A stretch of DNA of 64,000 nt, taken from Natrarchaeobius oligotrophus (lineage in GTDB: Archaea > Halobacteriota > Halobacteria > Halobacteriales > Natrialbaceae). The notes below the pieces were generated by a model, which was given only the letters and a program-made list of their open reading frames with translations, was not told where the DNA came from and ran no database searches. Made by a program: the position numbers and the translations under genes. Positions 7,581 through 14,983 of this stretch are shown piece by piece (position 1 is the stretch's first letter; every line of letters begins with the position of its first letter). The stretch spans positions 124,001 to 188,000 of the forward strand of contig NZ_REFZ01000001.1 of the NCBI RefSeq assembly GCF_003841465.1, given 5' to 3'.

Positions 7581-9677
7581 ATGGGACGGGTAACCGATCT
7601 CTTCGAACCCGAGACCGTCGGCGTGATCGGGGCGACCGACCGCGAGGGAGCGGTCGGTCGGGCTATCCTCGAGAACCTGCGCGAGGAGTTCGCCGGCGAA
7701 CTGGTCGCGATCAATCCCTCGCGCGACGAGGTGCTCGGGCTCGAGTGTCACACAGACGTGGCGAGCGCGCCGCCGGTCGACCTCGCGGTCGTCGTCGTTC
7801 CGCCGTCGGCCGTCCTCGAGACGGTCCGCGAACTCGGCGAAGCGGGGACGGAACACGTCGTCGTCGTGACGGCGGGCTTTTCCGAGACGGGGAGCGAAGG
7901 CGCGCGACGGGAGCGGGAGCTTCGCGACGTCGCCGCGGCGTACGACCTCAACGTCGTCGGCCCGAACAGCCTCGGCGTCATGTCGACGGACGCCGGCCTG
8001 AACGCCACGTTCGGACCCGAGAGCGCGCTCGAGGGATCGATCTCGTTTATGAGCCAGTCCGGGGCGTTCATCACCGCCGTCCTCGACTGGGCGAACGAAC
8101 AGGGGATCGGCTTCCAGGACGTCGTCTCCCTGGGGAACAAGACCGTCCTCGACGAGACCGACTTCGTCCGCGCCTGGGGCGACGATCCCGACACCGACGT
8201 CGTGATCGGCTACCTCGAGGACATCGAAAACGGCGACGAGTTCGTCGAGGTGGCCCGCGAGGTGACCGAGGAGACGCCGATCGTCCTCGTCAAGTCCGGC
8301 CGCACTGACGCGGGCGCGAAGGCGGCCTCCTCCCACACCGGCGCGATCGCCGGCAGCGAGCGCGCCTACGAGGCGGGCCTCGAGCAGGCCGGCGTCGTCC
8401 GAGCCACCTCGGTCCAGGAGCTGTTCGACTACGCCAGGGCGCTCTCGGGCGGCACCGAACCGGCGTCGGACGGCGTCGCCGTGGTGACCAACGCCGGCGG
8501 ACCCGGCGTTCTGACGACCGACGCCATCGGCGACTCGACGCTCCGGATGGCGCAGTTCGACGACGGGACGATCGAGGCGCTGACCGACGCGATGCCCGCG
8601 GAGGCCAACGTCTACAATCCGATCGACGCCATCGGTGACGCGGACGTCGACCGGTTCGGCCGGGCGCTCGAGATCGCCCTCGCCGACCCCGACGTCGGCA
8701 GCGCGGTCGTCGTCAGCGCGCCGACGGCGGTCCTCGAGTACGACACGCTGGCCGAAACCGTCATCGAGAAACGCGAGGAGTTCGAGAAACCCGTCGTCAC
8801 CTGCCTGATGGGTGGACGGCGGGCCCGCGCGGCCGAGGAGGTGCTACGGGAGTTCGCCATTCCCAACTACTTCGACCCCTCGCGAGCGGTCGCGGGACTC
8901 GACGCGCTCGCGCGCTATCGCGACGTTCGCGCCCGAACGGTCGACGATCCCGAGCGGTTCGACGTCGACCGCGACCGCGCTCGGGCGATCCTCTCGCGAG
9001 CGGACCGCCGGGACGACAACCGCCTGGGGGTCGAATCGATGGACCTGCTCGAGGCGTACGGCATTCCGACTCCAGCCGGCGAGGTCGTCGGCGACCCCGA
9101 CCGGGCCCGCGAGGTCGCCCGCTCGATCGACGGCGACGTCGTCGTAAAGATCGTCAGCCCGGATATCTCGCACAAATCCGACATCGGCGGGGTTCGGGTC
9201 GGCGTCGGCGACGCCGACGTCTACGACGCCTACGAGGACGTCGTTTCCCGAGCGCGCAACTACCAGCCCGACGCGACCATCCTGGGCGTTCAGATCCAGG
9301 AGATGGTGAACCTCGAGGCGGCGACCGAGACGATCGTCGGAATGAACCGCGACCCGCAGTTCGGACCGCTGTTGCTGTTCGGTCTGGGCGGCATTTTCGT
9401 CGAGATCCTCGAGGATACTGCCGTTCGCGTCGCGCCGATCGGCGAGGGCGACGCCCGCGAGATGACCGACGAGATTCGGGCTGCACCGCTGTTGCGCGGC
9501 GCTCGCGGCCGTGAGCCCGCCGACGTCGATGCGGTCGTCGAGACGATCCAGCGACTCTCCCAGCTGGTGATCGACTTCCCCGCGATCCTCGAACTCGACG
9601 TCAACCCGCTCGTAGCCGGCCCCGAGGGCGTACAGGCGATCGACCTCAGACTCACCGTCGACACCGACGAGCTATGA
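7581..9677 (+). CDS. acd: ADP-forming acetate/acyl-CoA ligase, fused alpha and beta subunits
   Basis: This 698-residue NDP-forming acyl-CoA synthetase interconverts acyl-CoA + ADP + Pi and acid + CoA + ATP. It begins with a CoA-binding Rossmann domain ('VGVIGATDREGAVGRAIL'), followed by succinyl-CoA-ligase-like domains with the phosphorylated-His motif SSHTGAIAG, and ends with an ATP-grasp beta part ('VVKIVSPDISHKSDIGGV', 'LGGIFVEILEDTAVRVAP', 'LDVNPLV'). Haloarchaea use such fused enzymes to make acetate with ATP synthesis. ATG at 7581 is preferred over a GTG at 7566 because of its spacing from the TATA/dyad. Its stop overlaps the next ATG by 4 nt (ATGA). Confidence 0.92.
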   Translation: MGRVTDLFEPETVGVIGATDREGAVGRAILENLREEFAGELVAINPSRDEVLGLECHTDVASAPPVDLAVVVVPPSAVLETVRELGEAGTEHVVVVTAGFSETGSEGARRERELRDVAAAYDLNVVGPNSLGVMSTDAGLNATFGPESALEGSISFMSQSGAFITAVLDWANEQGIGFQDVVSLGNKTVLDETDFVRAWGDDPDTDVVIGYLEDIENGDEFVEVAREVTEETPIVLVKSGRTDAGAKAASSHTGAIAGSERAYEAGLEQAGVVRATSVQELFDYARALSGGTEPASDGVAVVTNAGGPGVLTTDAIGDSTLRMAQFDDGTIEALTDAMPAEANVYNPIDAIGDADVDRFGRALEIALADPDVGSAVVVSAPTAVLEYDTLAETVIEKREEFEKPVVTCLMGGRRARAAEEVLREFAIPNYFDPSRAVAGLDALARYRDVRARTVDDPERFDVDRDRARAILSRADRRDDNRLGVESMDLLEAYGIPTPAGEVVGDPDRAREVARSIDGDVVVKIVSPDISHKSDIGGVRVGVGDADVYDAYEDVVSRARNYQPDATILGVQIQEMVNLEAATETIVGMNRDPQFGPLLLFGLGGIFVEILEDTAVRVAPIGEGDAREMTDEIRAAPLLRGARGREPADVDAVVETIQRLSQLVIDFPAILELDVNPLVAGPEGVQAIDLRLTVDTDEL

Positions 9678-10831
9678 CAGACACTCACCCAGACACCGAC
9701 ACGGCGGAGACGAACGCAACCGACGATCGCACCCGGATCGAGACGGACGCCACCGCAACCGACGGCGGCGAGACGAGCCCGATACTCGTCGCGTCGCTCG
9801 AGGAGAGCACCGGCAAGACGGCGATCACCCTCGCACTGGCCGAACTCACCCGGGACGACGGCGACGACGTCGGCTACATGAAGCCGAAGGGAACGCGCCT
9901 CGAGAGTAACGTCGGCAAGACGCTCGACGAGGATCCGCTGCTGGCGCGCGAACTGCTCGACATCGAGGCCGAGTTACACGACCTCGAGCCCGTCGTTTAC
10001 TCGCCGACGTTCATCGAACAGGCGATCCGCGGCCGGGAAGACCCCGCGGAACTCCGCGAGCGAGTGACGGAGGCGTACGGGACGCTAGCGAGCGATCGCG
10101 ACCGCATGTTCGTCGAGGGTGGCGGCCGCTACGACGTCGGGGCAGTCGTCGAACTGACGGACCCTGACGTCGCGGCCGCGCTCGAGGCCAGGGTGATCCT
10201 CGTCGCGCCGTTCGCGATCCCCGCGGACGTCGACGACGTGCTCGTGGCCGCCGACGCCTTCGGCGATCGGCTCGCCGGCGTCGTCTTCAACGACGTTCCC
10301 GACGCCGCCTACGACCAGCTCGAAACCGACGTCGTCCCCTTCCTCGAGGGACGCGGCGTGGACGTCTACGGCGTGATCCCTCGCGAGCGAACGCTCTCGG
10401 GCGTGACCGTCGCCCAACTCGCGGCCGAACTGGGCGCGTCCCTGCTCGTCGAGGAGGGAACCGACGCCTACGTCGAACGGTTCTCGGTCGGCGCGATGGG
10501 GGCGGACAGCGCCCTGCGTCACTTCCGACGGACGAAAGACGCCGCGGTCATCACCGGCGGCGATCGAGCCGAGATCCACACCGCGGCGCTCGAGGCACCC
10601 GGCGTCCGCTGTCTCATCCTCACCGGCGGCCACCGGCCGTCGGGAGCGATCCTCGGTCAGGCTGCCGACGCCGGCGTCCCCATCCTCTCGGTTCGAACGG
10701 ACACCTACGCCACCGTCGAACGCGCGGAGGACGTCGTTCGAAGCGGTCGCACGCGGGACGAGGAAACCGTCGATCGGATGCGTGAACTGCTGTCCGATCA
10801 CGCCGACGTCGAATCGATACTCGAACCGTAG
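9674..10831 (+). CDS. phosphotransacetylase-like protein with AAA_26 and DRTGG domains
   Basis: This 385-residue protein starts with a BioD-like P-loop domain (SLEESTGKTAITLAL, with TGKT as the phosphate loop), then a linker and a DRTGG domain near residues 225-340 ('VGAMGADSALRHF', 'VITGGDRAEIHTAAL', 'LTGGHRPS'). This is the N-terminal regulatory portion of long bacterial Pta proteins. The C-terminal catalytic PTA domain is absent, so 'phosphotransacetylase' in databases is probably only a family name. The 4-nt overlap with the Acd gene indicates coupling, and a role in controlling or supporting acyl-CoA/acetate metabolism is inferred. Confidence 0.82.
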   Translation: MTDTHPDTDTAETNATDDRTRIETDATATDGGETSPILVASLEESTGKTAITLALAELTRDDGDDVGYMKPKGTRLESNVGKTLDEDPLLARELLDIEAELHDLEPVVYSPTFIEQAIRGREDPAELRERVTEAYGTLASDRDRMFVEGGGRYDVGAVVELTDPDVAAALEARVILVAPFAIPADVDDVLVAADAFGDRLAGVVFNDVPDAAYDQLETDVVPFLEGRGVDVYGVIPRERTLSGVTVAQLAAELGASLLVEEGTDAYVERFSVGAMGADSALRHFRRTKDAAVITGGDRAEIHTAALEAPGVRCLILTGGHRPSGAILGQAADAGVPILSVRTDTYATVERAEDVVRSGRTRDEETVDRMRELLSDHADVESILEP

Positions 10832-10968
10832 GGCGACCGTCGCTCGCCTGCCCCGACAGCGGTTCGCGATTCCGATCGAGCGTCGCGTCGGCCGGTCCGT
10901 TCGACCGCGGCCAGGACGGGACTTTCTCCCTGAAAACAATTAAGAGCCAGCCACACATGGGCCCTGAC

Positions 10969-11262
10969 ATGGACGACACTCCACAGGAGATCACCTCACT
11001 CGTCGGCCGCGAGGTCTACTCGAACAACGGCGTCTTCGTCGGCGAAGTCGAAGATCTGCAGCTGAATCTCAACGGGGAGGCAGTCACCGGACTGGCACTC
11101 GGTAACCTCAACGGCGAACTGTTCGCGGAGGAAGCTCGCACCGAACAGGGCGTCATCGTCCCCTACCGCTGGGTTCGCGCCGTCGGCGACGTCGTCCTGG
11201 TCAACGACGTCGTCGAACGGGTGCGTGATCCCGACGAAGAACACGACGAAGTGCTCGCGTGA
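10969..11262 (+). CDS. PRC-barrel domain protein
   Basis: This 97-residue cytosolic protein consists of one PRC-barrel (PF05239): 'SLVGREVYSNNGVFVGEVEDLQLNLNGEAVTGLALG' and 'VIVPYRWVRAVGDVVLVND'. PRC barrels act as small protein-interaction modules in RNA processing (RimM) and photosynthetic centres, and some haloarchaeal ones (CdpB) help assemble the division ring; which role applies here is not visible. A TATA-like caattaag near 10942 is about 27 nt before ATG 10969, so that start is chosen over ATG 10957. It converges with the DHH gene, with only 4 nt between stops. Confidence 0.85.
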   Translation: MDDTPQEITSLVGREVYSNNGVFVGEVEDLQLNLNGEAVTGLALGNLNGELFAEEARTEQGVIVPYRWVRAVGDVVLVNDVVERVRDPDEEHDEVLA

Positions 11263-11266
11263 GCCG

Positions 11267-12715
11267 TTAGCTCCCGTTCGATCCTTCCGAACCGTCGACG
11301 CCCATCGCGTCGAACAGCGTCCGCTTGACCGCTTCTTCGGTCAGTTCGAGGAGCGTATCCCGCGTATCCTCCGAGATCTCGATCCCGGTGAAGATCCCGA
11401 GCGGAATCTCGGCGCTGGCCTGCGTCGAGTGGCCCGCCGTCTCACCCATCTCGCCGTAGGCATCGTCTAACACCTTGCCGATGTTGATCCGGATGTCCTT
11501 CGAGCGGCCGGCGAGAAAGATCGTCTCCTCGGCGATGCCGAACACCGCGGTCGTGGTGACCCCCTCGAGGTTCAGCAGGTGGCTCGCGGCCTGGGTCAGC
11601 GCCTCGCGGTCGCGGACCAGTCCGGCGTTCGAGACGAGGTGGCTCCCCTGGACGTCCCGGTTGGTGATCGCCTCCGCGAGGACGTCGAGGGTTTCGGGGG
11701 ACATCGACGGCGATTCGACCTGCTCGAGGGTGTCGTGGTTCGCGAACGGATAGAGGTAGGCGGCGGCGGTGAGGTCGGCGGGGGTGGTGTCGCGTTTGAA
11801 ATCGAGCGTCTCCGCGCGGATGCCGTACAGCAACGCGGTGGCGACCTCCTCGGAGACGTTCATGTCGAACTCCTGGATGTACTTCGTCATGATCGTCGAC
11901 GTCGAGGACATGTTCGGCCTGATGTCGACGAACTCGGGTTCGTAGTCGGCGTCGGGTTCGTGGTGGTCGATCACCGCGTCGACGGGCATGTCCATCTCGG
12001 TCGACGTCGCGTGATCGACGAGCGCGACGGTGTCGTAGACGGCGTGATCGTCGATCTCGTCCCACTGGATCAGGTCGATGCCGAGCAGGTTGACGAACGC
12101 GCGATTCTCCTGGTGACCGACGTCGCCGAGATAGATGATGTCCGACTCGACGCCGAGGTGGTCCGCGATCGCCTGCAGCGCGGCCGCGCTGGCGATCGAG
12201 TCCGGATCCGGGCTGTCCTGAGTGACGATCGCCAGCCGCGACGAGGTCTCCTCGAGCAGCTGGGCGAGCTTGCCGGCGTTGTACTCGAGTTCGCCGGACT
12301 CGAGCGCGCGCAGCGCGGACTCGGCGATCACCGACGACGGGTTGATGACGATGTCGGCGCCGAACTCCTCGAGTTCGTCCCCGGAGACCGGATCGCTCGC
12401 CCGCGCGACGACGAACTGATCGTCGTTTCGTTCCCGGATGTGCTCGACGGCGCGCTTGTTCGATTCGACGTCGGACGCGAGGATCAACACGACGTCGCGG
12501 TCGGCCACCAGTTCGGCGGCGTTCGGCTCGCGGATGTCGGCGGTCCGCGCGTCGAGATCCTGATCGCGAAGCGATTCGACGCGGCTCTCGTCCCGGTCGA
12601 CGATCAGGACGTCCTTTCCTTGCTCGACGAGTTCCTCCGCGACCGCGTACCCCACGCTTCCGCACCCGAGAATCGCGTAGTTGGATATCGACGAGATCGT
12701 AACCCCCGTACTCAT
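11267..12715 (-). CDS. RCK-DHH phosphoesterase
   Basis: This 482-residue fusion begins with an RCK/TrkA-N Rossmann domain (ILGCGSVGYAVAEEL, residues 15-29), followed by a DHH phosphoesterase domain (DPDSIASAAALQAI at 170-183, VDHATSTEMD at 233, VIDHHEPD at 248-255) and a DHHA1-type C terminus. DHH enzymes are Mn-dependent and cleave cyclic dinucleotides, nanoRNA or similar phosphodiesters; the RCK part would bind NAD or a nucleotide. The substrate is not known from sequence. A TATA-like cgttaagtg sits about 28 nt before the ATG, so the transcript looks leaderless. Confidence 0.88.
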   Translation of the reverse strand: MSTGVTISSISNYAILGCGSVGYAVAEELVEQGKDVLIVDRDESRVESLRDQDLDARTADIREPNAAELVADRDVVLILASDVESNKRAVEHIRERNDDQFVVARASDPVSGDELEEFGADIVINPSSVIAESALRALESGELEYNAGKLAQLLEETSSRLAIVTQDSPDPDSIASAAALQAIADHLGVESDIIYLGDVGHQENRAFVNLLGIDLIQWDEIDDHAVYDTVALVDHATSTEMDMPVDAVIDHHEPDADYEPEFVDIRPNMSSTSTIMTKYIQEFDMNVSEEVATALLYGIRAETLDFKRDTTPADLTAAAYLYPFANHDTLEQVESPSMSPETLDVLAEAITNRDVQGSHLVSNAGLVRDREALTQAASHLLNLEGVTTTAVFGIAEETIFLAGRSKDIRINIGKVLDDAYGEMGETAGHSTQASAEIPLGIFTGIEISEDTRDTLLELTEEAVKRTLFDAMGVDGSEGSNGS

Positions 12716-12866
12716 TAATCGTGTTCTCGGACCGGCCACACTTAACGCTCCCGAAGATTGGTACGTTCCGAAAATGTCGGTCGAAACCAGCGAACGACTC
12801 GAGATCTCGAGCGCGCGTGGCGCTGTCTCACACGCCGGCACCCAAGGGAAACGTATTTCACCGCCC

Positions 12867-12881
12867 GTCGAAAATTTCGAC
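12867..12881 (+). promoter_or_regulatory. perfect dyad just before tRNA-Lys
   Basis: GTCGAAA-A-TTTCGAC is a 15-nt perfect dyad ending 4 nt before the first base of tRNA-Lys. It could be an operator or a structure at the transcript start; an AT-rich TATA-like cgtattt lies 20 nt further upstream. Confidence 0.35.
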
Positions 12882-12885
12882 GTGA

Positions 12886-12959
12886 GGGCCGGTAGCTCAG
12901 TTAGGCAGAGCGTCTGACTCTTAATCAGACGGTCGCGTGTTCAAATCGCGCCCGGCCCG
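12886..12959 (+). tRNA. tRNA-Lys (anticodon CTT)
   Basis: A 74-nt cloverleaf: acceptor GGGCCGG pairs with CCGGCCC, followed by discriminator G. The D-arm holds TAGCTCAGTTAGGCAGAG, the anticodon stem is TCTGA/TCAGA with loop CTCTTAA (anticodon CTT, reading AAG), and the T-arm GCGTG-TTCAAAT-CGCGC matches the archaeal consensus. CCA is not encoded. Its 3' 23 nt are repeated twice just downstream. Confidence 0.97.
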
Positions 12960-13198
12960 TGCAACGAACCGCCGAGTGGCAACGAGGCGGTGAGTGAACC
13001 GGCAGGCACGATTTGAACGCAGGGAGGTCGCGCGCAACGGAGTGAGCACGTCCGACCGTGTGTTCAAATCGCGCCCGGCCCGCTTTTGCGACGAACACTT
13101 TCGTGAGGAGCAAAGCGGCCAGAGCGATTTGAAGTAGACCAGAAAGGCGCAGCGAAGCGAGCATTTCTGTGCGTAGTTCACAATCGCGCCCGGCCCGT
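12960..13198 (+). repeat. two decayed copies of the tRNA-Lys 3' end behind the tRNA
   Basis: The last 23 nt of tRNA-Lys recur exactly at 13060-13082 and with one inserted base at 13176-13198. Each copy is preceded by an inverted T-arm copy (GATTTGAAC at 13010-13018, GATTTGAA at 13126-13133) and a small GC hairpin with the word AGTGAGC or GCGAGC. No gene lies in the region. Copies of a tRNA 3' end are the usual trace of tyrosine-recombinase integration, although the intervals of about 100 nt are too short for intact elements. Confidence 0.75.
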
Positions 13199-13334
13199 TT
13201 CGTACGGACTGTTGGAAGCCGTTAGCGGTGCACCTCCGGCCGACCTGCGGTTGCACCGGAAACCGTTACGACAGACCGCATCAGTTCGTCGTGGAACGCG
13301 GTGGTACTATTGAAATCGTCGTGGACCGTCTCCT

Positions 13335-14075
13335 ATGACCCTCGAGGACGACCGTCGAGATCGCTCACACGCAGCGGGCGGCCATCGCGATAGTCCGCTC
13401 GACGAGGGCGACCAGGAGATCGGAGCCGAAGTCGCGGACGATCCCGAGACGCTCCTCACCGCCCTTCCGCACTACTACCGGGGCGAAGTAGCCCAGGTGA
13501 ACAGCGCCCAGGACCGGATCGATCGAACGACGAACTGGGCGATCACCGTGATGGCTGCGCTTCTTTCCGTCGTGTTCTCGAGTCCGGAGATGCCCGCCTA
13601 CTTGCTTCTGGTCGGCGTGTTCGTCCTCGGCATCTTCCTGTGGTACGAGGTCAGGCGGTACCGGTTTTACGATCTGTACCGGGCGCGCGTTCGGTTTTTC
13701 CAGGAGAACGTTTTCGCGAACGCGCTGGAGCCGGTGGGCGTCGAACATCCGCGGTGGCGCGAGGAGCTGAGCGACGACCTCCGGTTTCCGACGTTCAAGG
13801 TGAGTTCGTGGGAGGCGTTATCCCGACGAATTCGACGAATTTACGCGCTCCTGTTTGCAGTGCTGGGAATCGCCTGGATCGCCAAGGTGACGCTGTTCAC
13901 TCCCGAGACGCAGTGGACGGAGGCGGCGGAACTGCCGGGCGTCCACGGTCTAGTTATCGCGACCGCGCTCGGTGCGTTCTATCTCGGTCTGTTCGCCGTC
14001 GCCGTCTGGCCTCACGATCGACGGGCGAAAGGGGAAATATACGGCGAGGAACCGGGTGACTGGAAAGAGGAGTAA
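13335..14075 (+). CDS. DUF2270 membrane protein
   Basis: This 246-residue protein has the DUF2270 pattern: an acidic N-terminal region, 'HYYRGEVAQVNSAQDRIDRTTNWAITVMAALLS' leading into the first pair of membrane helices (about residues 68-115), the conserved 'WYEVRRYRFYDLYRARVRFFQENVFANALEP', then two more membrane helices in the C-terminal half. The function of the family is unknown. A paralogue lies at 21266-21961, and the core motifs match closely (RTTNWA versus DTTTNWA, FQENVFANAL versus LQENLFANAL). It is a single-gene unit with ATG at 13335. Confidence 0.85.
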   Translation: MTLEDDRRDRSHAAGGHRDSPLDEGDQEIGAEVADDPETLLTALPHYYRGEVAQVNSAQDRIDRTTNWAITVMAALLSVVFSSPEMPAYLLLVGVFVLGIFLWYEVRRYRFYDLYRARVRFFQENVFANALEPVGVEHPRWREELSDDLRFPTFKVSSWEALSRRIRRIYALLFAVLGIAWIAKVTLFTPETQWTEAAELPGVHGLVIATALGAFYLGLFAVAVWPHDRRAKGEIYGEEPGDWKEE

Positions 14076-14193
14076 CGCGACTGATTCGCGCACACCGGCT
14101 CGATGGTGAGCCGCGGCCACCGTCGGATCACGACTCGTCGAGTTCCAACGCTCGAGTACGGTGTCGGTCCGATCGCGGGCCGAACGGCTCCGC

Positions 14194-14763
14194 TCACGAC
14201 GGATCCGTTCGATCGGAGAGACGCCAGAGCGCACGATACAGCGCGTAGAGTTCGCAGTCGAACCGGTCGGCGAGCGAGCGACAGCGCTCGAGGTAGGTCT
14301 CGTAGTCGGCCGGCGTCGGCGGGTCGGGGTAGGGGTCGGCGAGTTCGCCGGCGTCCCGAAGCGCCGCCCACTCGCGCGGACCGACCGCGAGGTAGACGTC
14401 GGGATCCGCGAAGGTGAGAAACGCGGAGGCGACGGGAACGTCGACGGCCTCGAGCCGGGTCAGCGCATCCAGCGCCGCTCGAGCGTCGGTCGCCTCGAGT
14501 GCGTCGCCGATCGCGTCTCTGACGTCGTCGAAGTCGTTGGTCCGGAACGCTTCTTCGGCCTCCCGGCGCTTTTCGTCGGGGTAGTCGCCGAGAAAGCGGC
14601 GGTAGTACCACCTGACGATCCAGGCCGCGTCCCGCCGGCCGAACTCGCCCGACTCGAGGGCGGCGGGCAGCGTTTCGATCCCTTCCTGTTCGACGAGGAA
14701 CAGCGGTTCTCGCTCCCGGTACTCTCGAGCGGTTGATTCGACGAGCGAACGCGAAAGTTCCAT
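14194..14763 (-). CDS. conserved haloarchaeal protein of unknown function
   Basis: This gene encodes a soluble, largely helical protein of 189 residues. It contains 'WIVRWYYRRFLGDYPDEKRREAEEAF', 'LDALTRLEAVDVPVASAFLTFADPDVYLAVGPREWAAL' and 'YETYLERCRSLADRFDCELYALYRALW'. The last pattern is typical of a family found widely in haloarchaea without an assigned role. The frame continues upstream to 15012, but ATG 14763 (MELSRSLVEST) is chosen because the upstream part is low-complexity and would cross the formate dehydrogenase promoter. The gene is divergent from that enzyme's gene. Confidence 0.7.
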   Translation of the reverse strand: MELSRSLVESTAREYREREPLFLVEQEGIETLPAALESGEFGRRDAAWIVRWYYRRFLGDYPDEKRREAEEAFRTNDFDDVRDAIGDALEATDARAALDALTRLEAVDVPVASAFLTFADPDVYLAVGPREWAALRDAGELADPYPDPPTPADYETYLERCRSLADRFDCELYALYRALWRLSDRTDPS

Positions 14764-14983
14764 CGACGGCAATTCCACGCGACCGACCGTCAACCTTCCC
14801 ACGGGACCGACGTCCGTCGCGTCGTCGACCCCCGCCGTCGAGATGCGACGGTCCTCGTCGTACCCGGCCGCTTCGTTCACCGCCGACTGACCGTCCCGTC
14901 GTCGAGGGAGTGTGTCAGTAAGACTCATGCACACGGGCGTCGTGGGTACGTCCGACGCGGTTCGACCGCCGAGGGTCACGAGT

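Noticed and set aside
11442-12665. Arg-rich minus frame within the RCK-DHH gene
   Set aside because: It overlaps the DHH coding sequence in another frame and has no motif.
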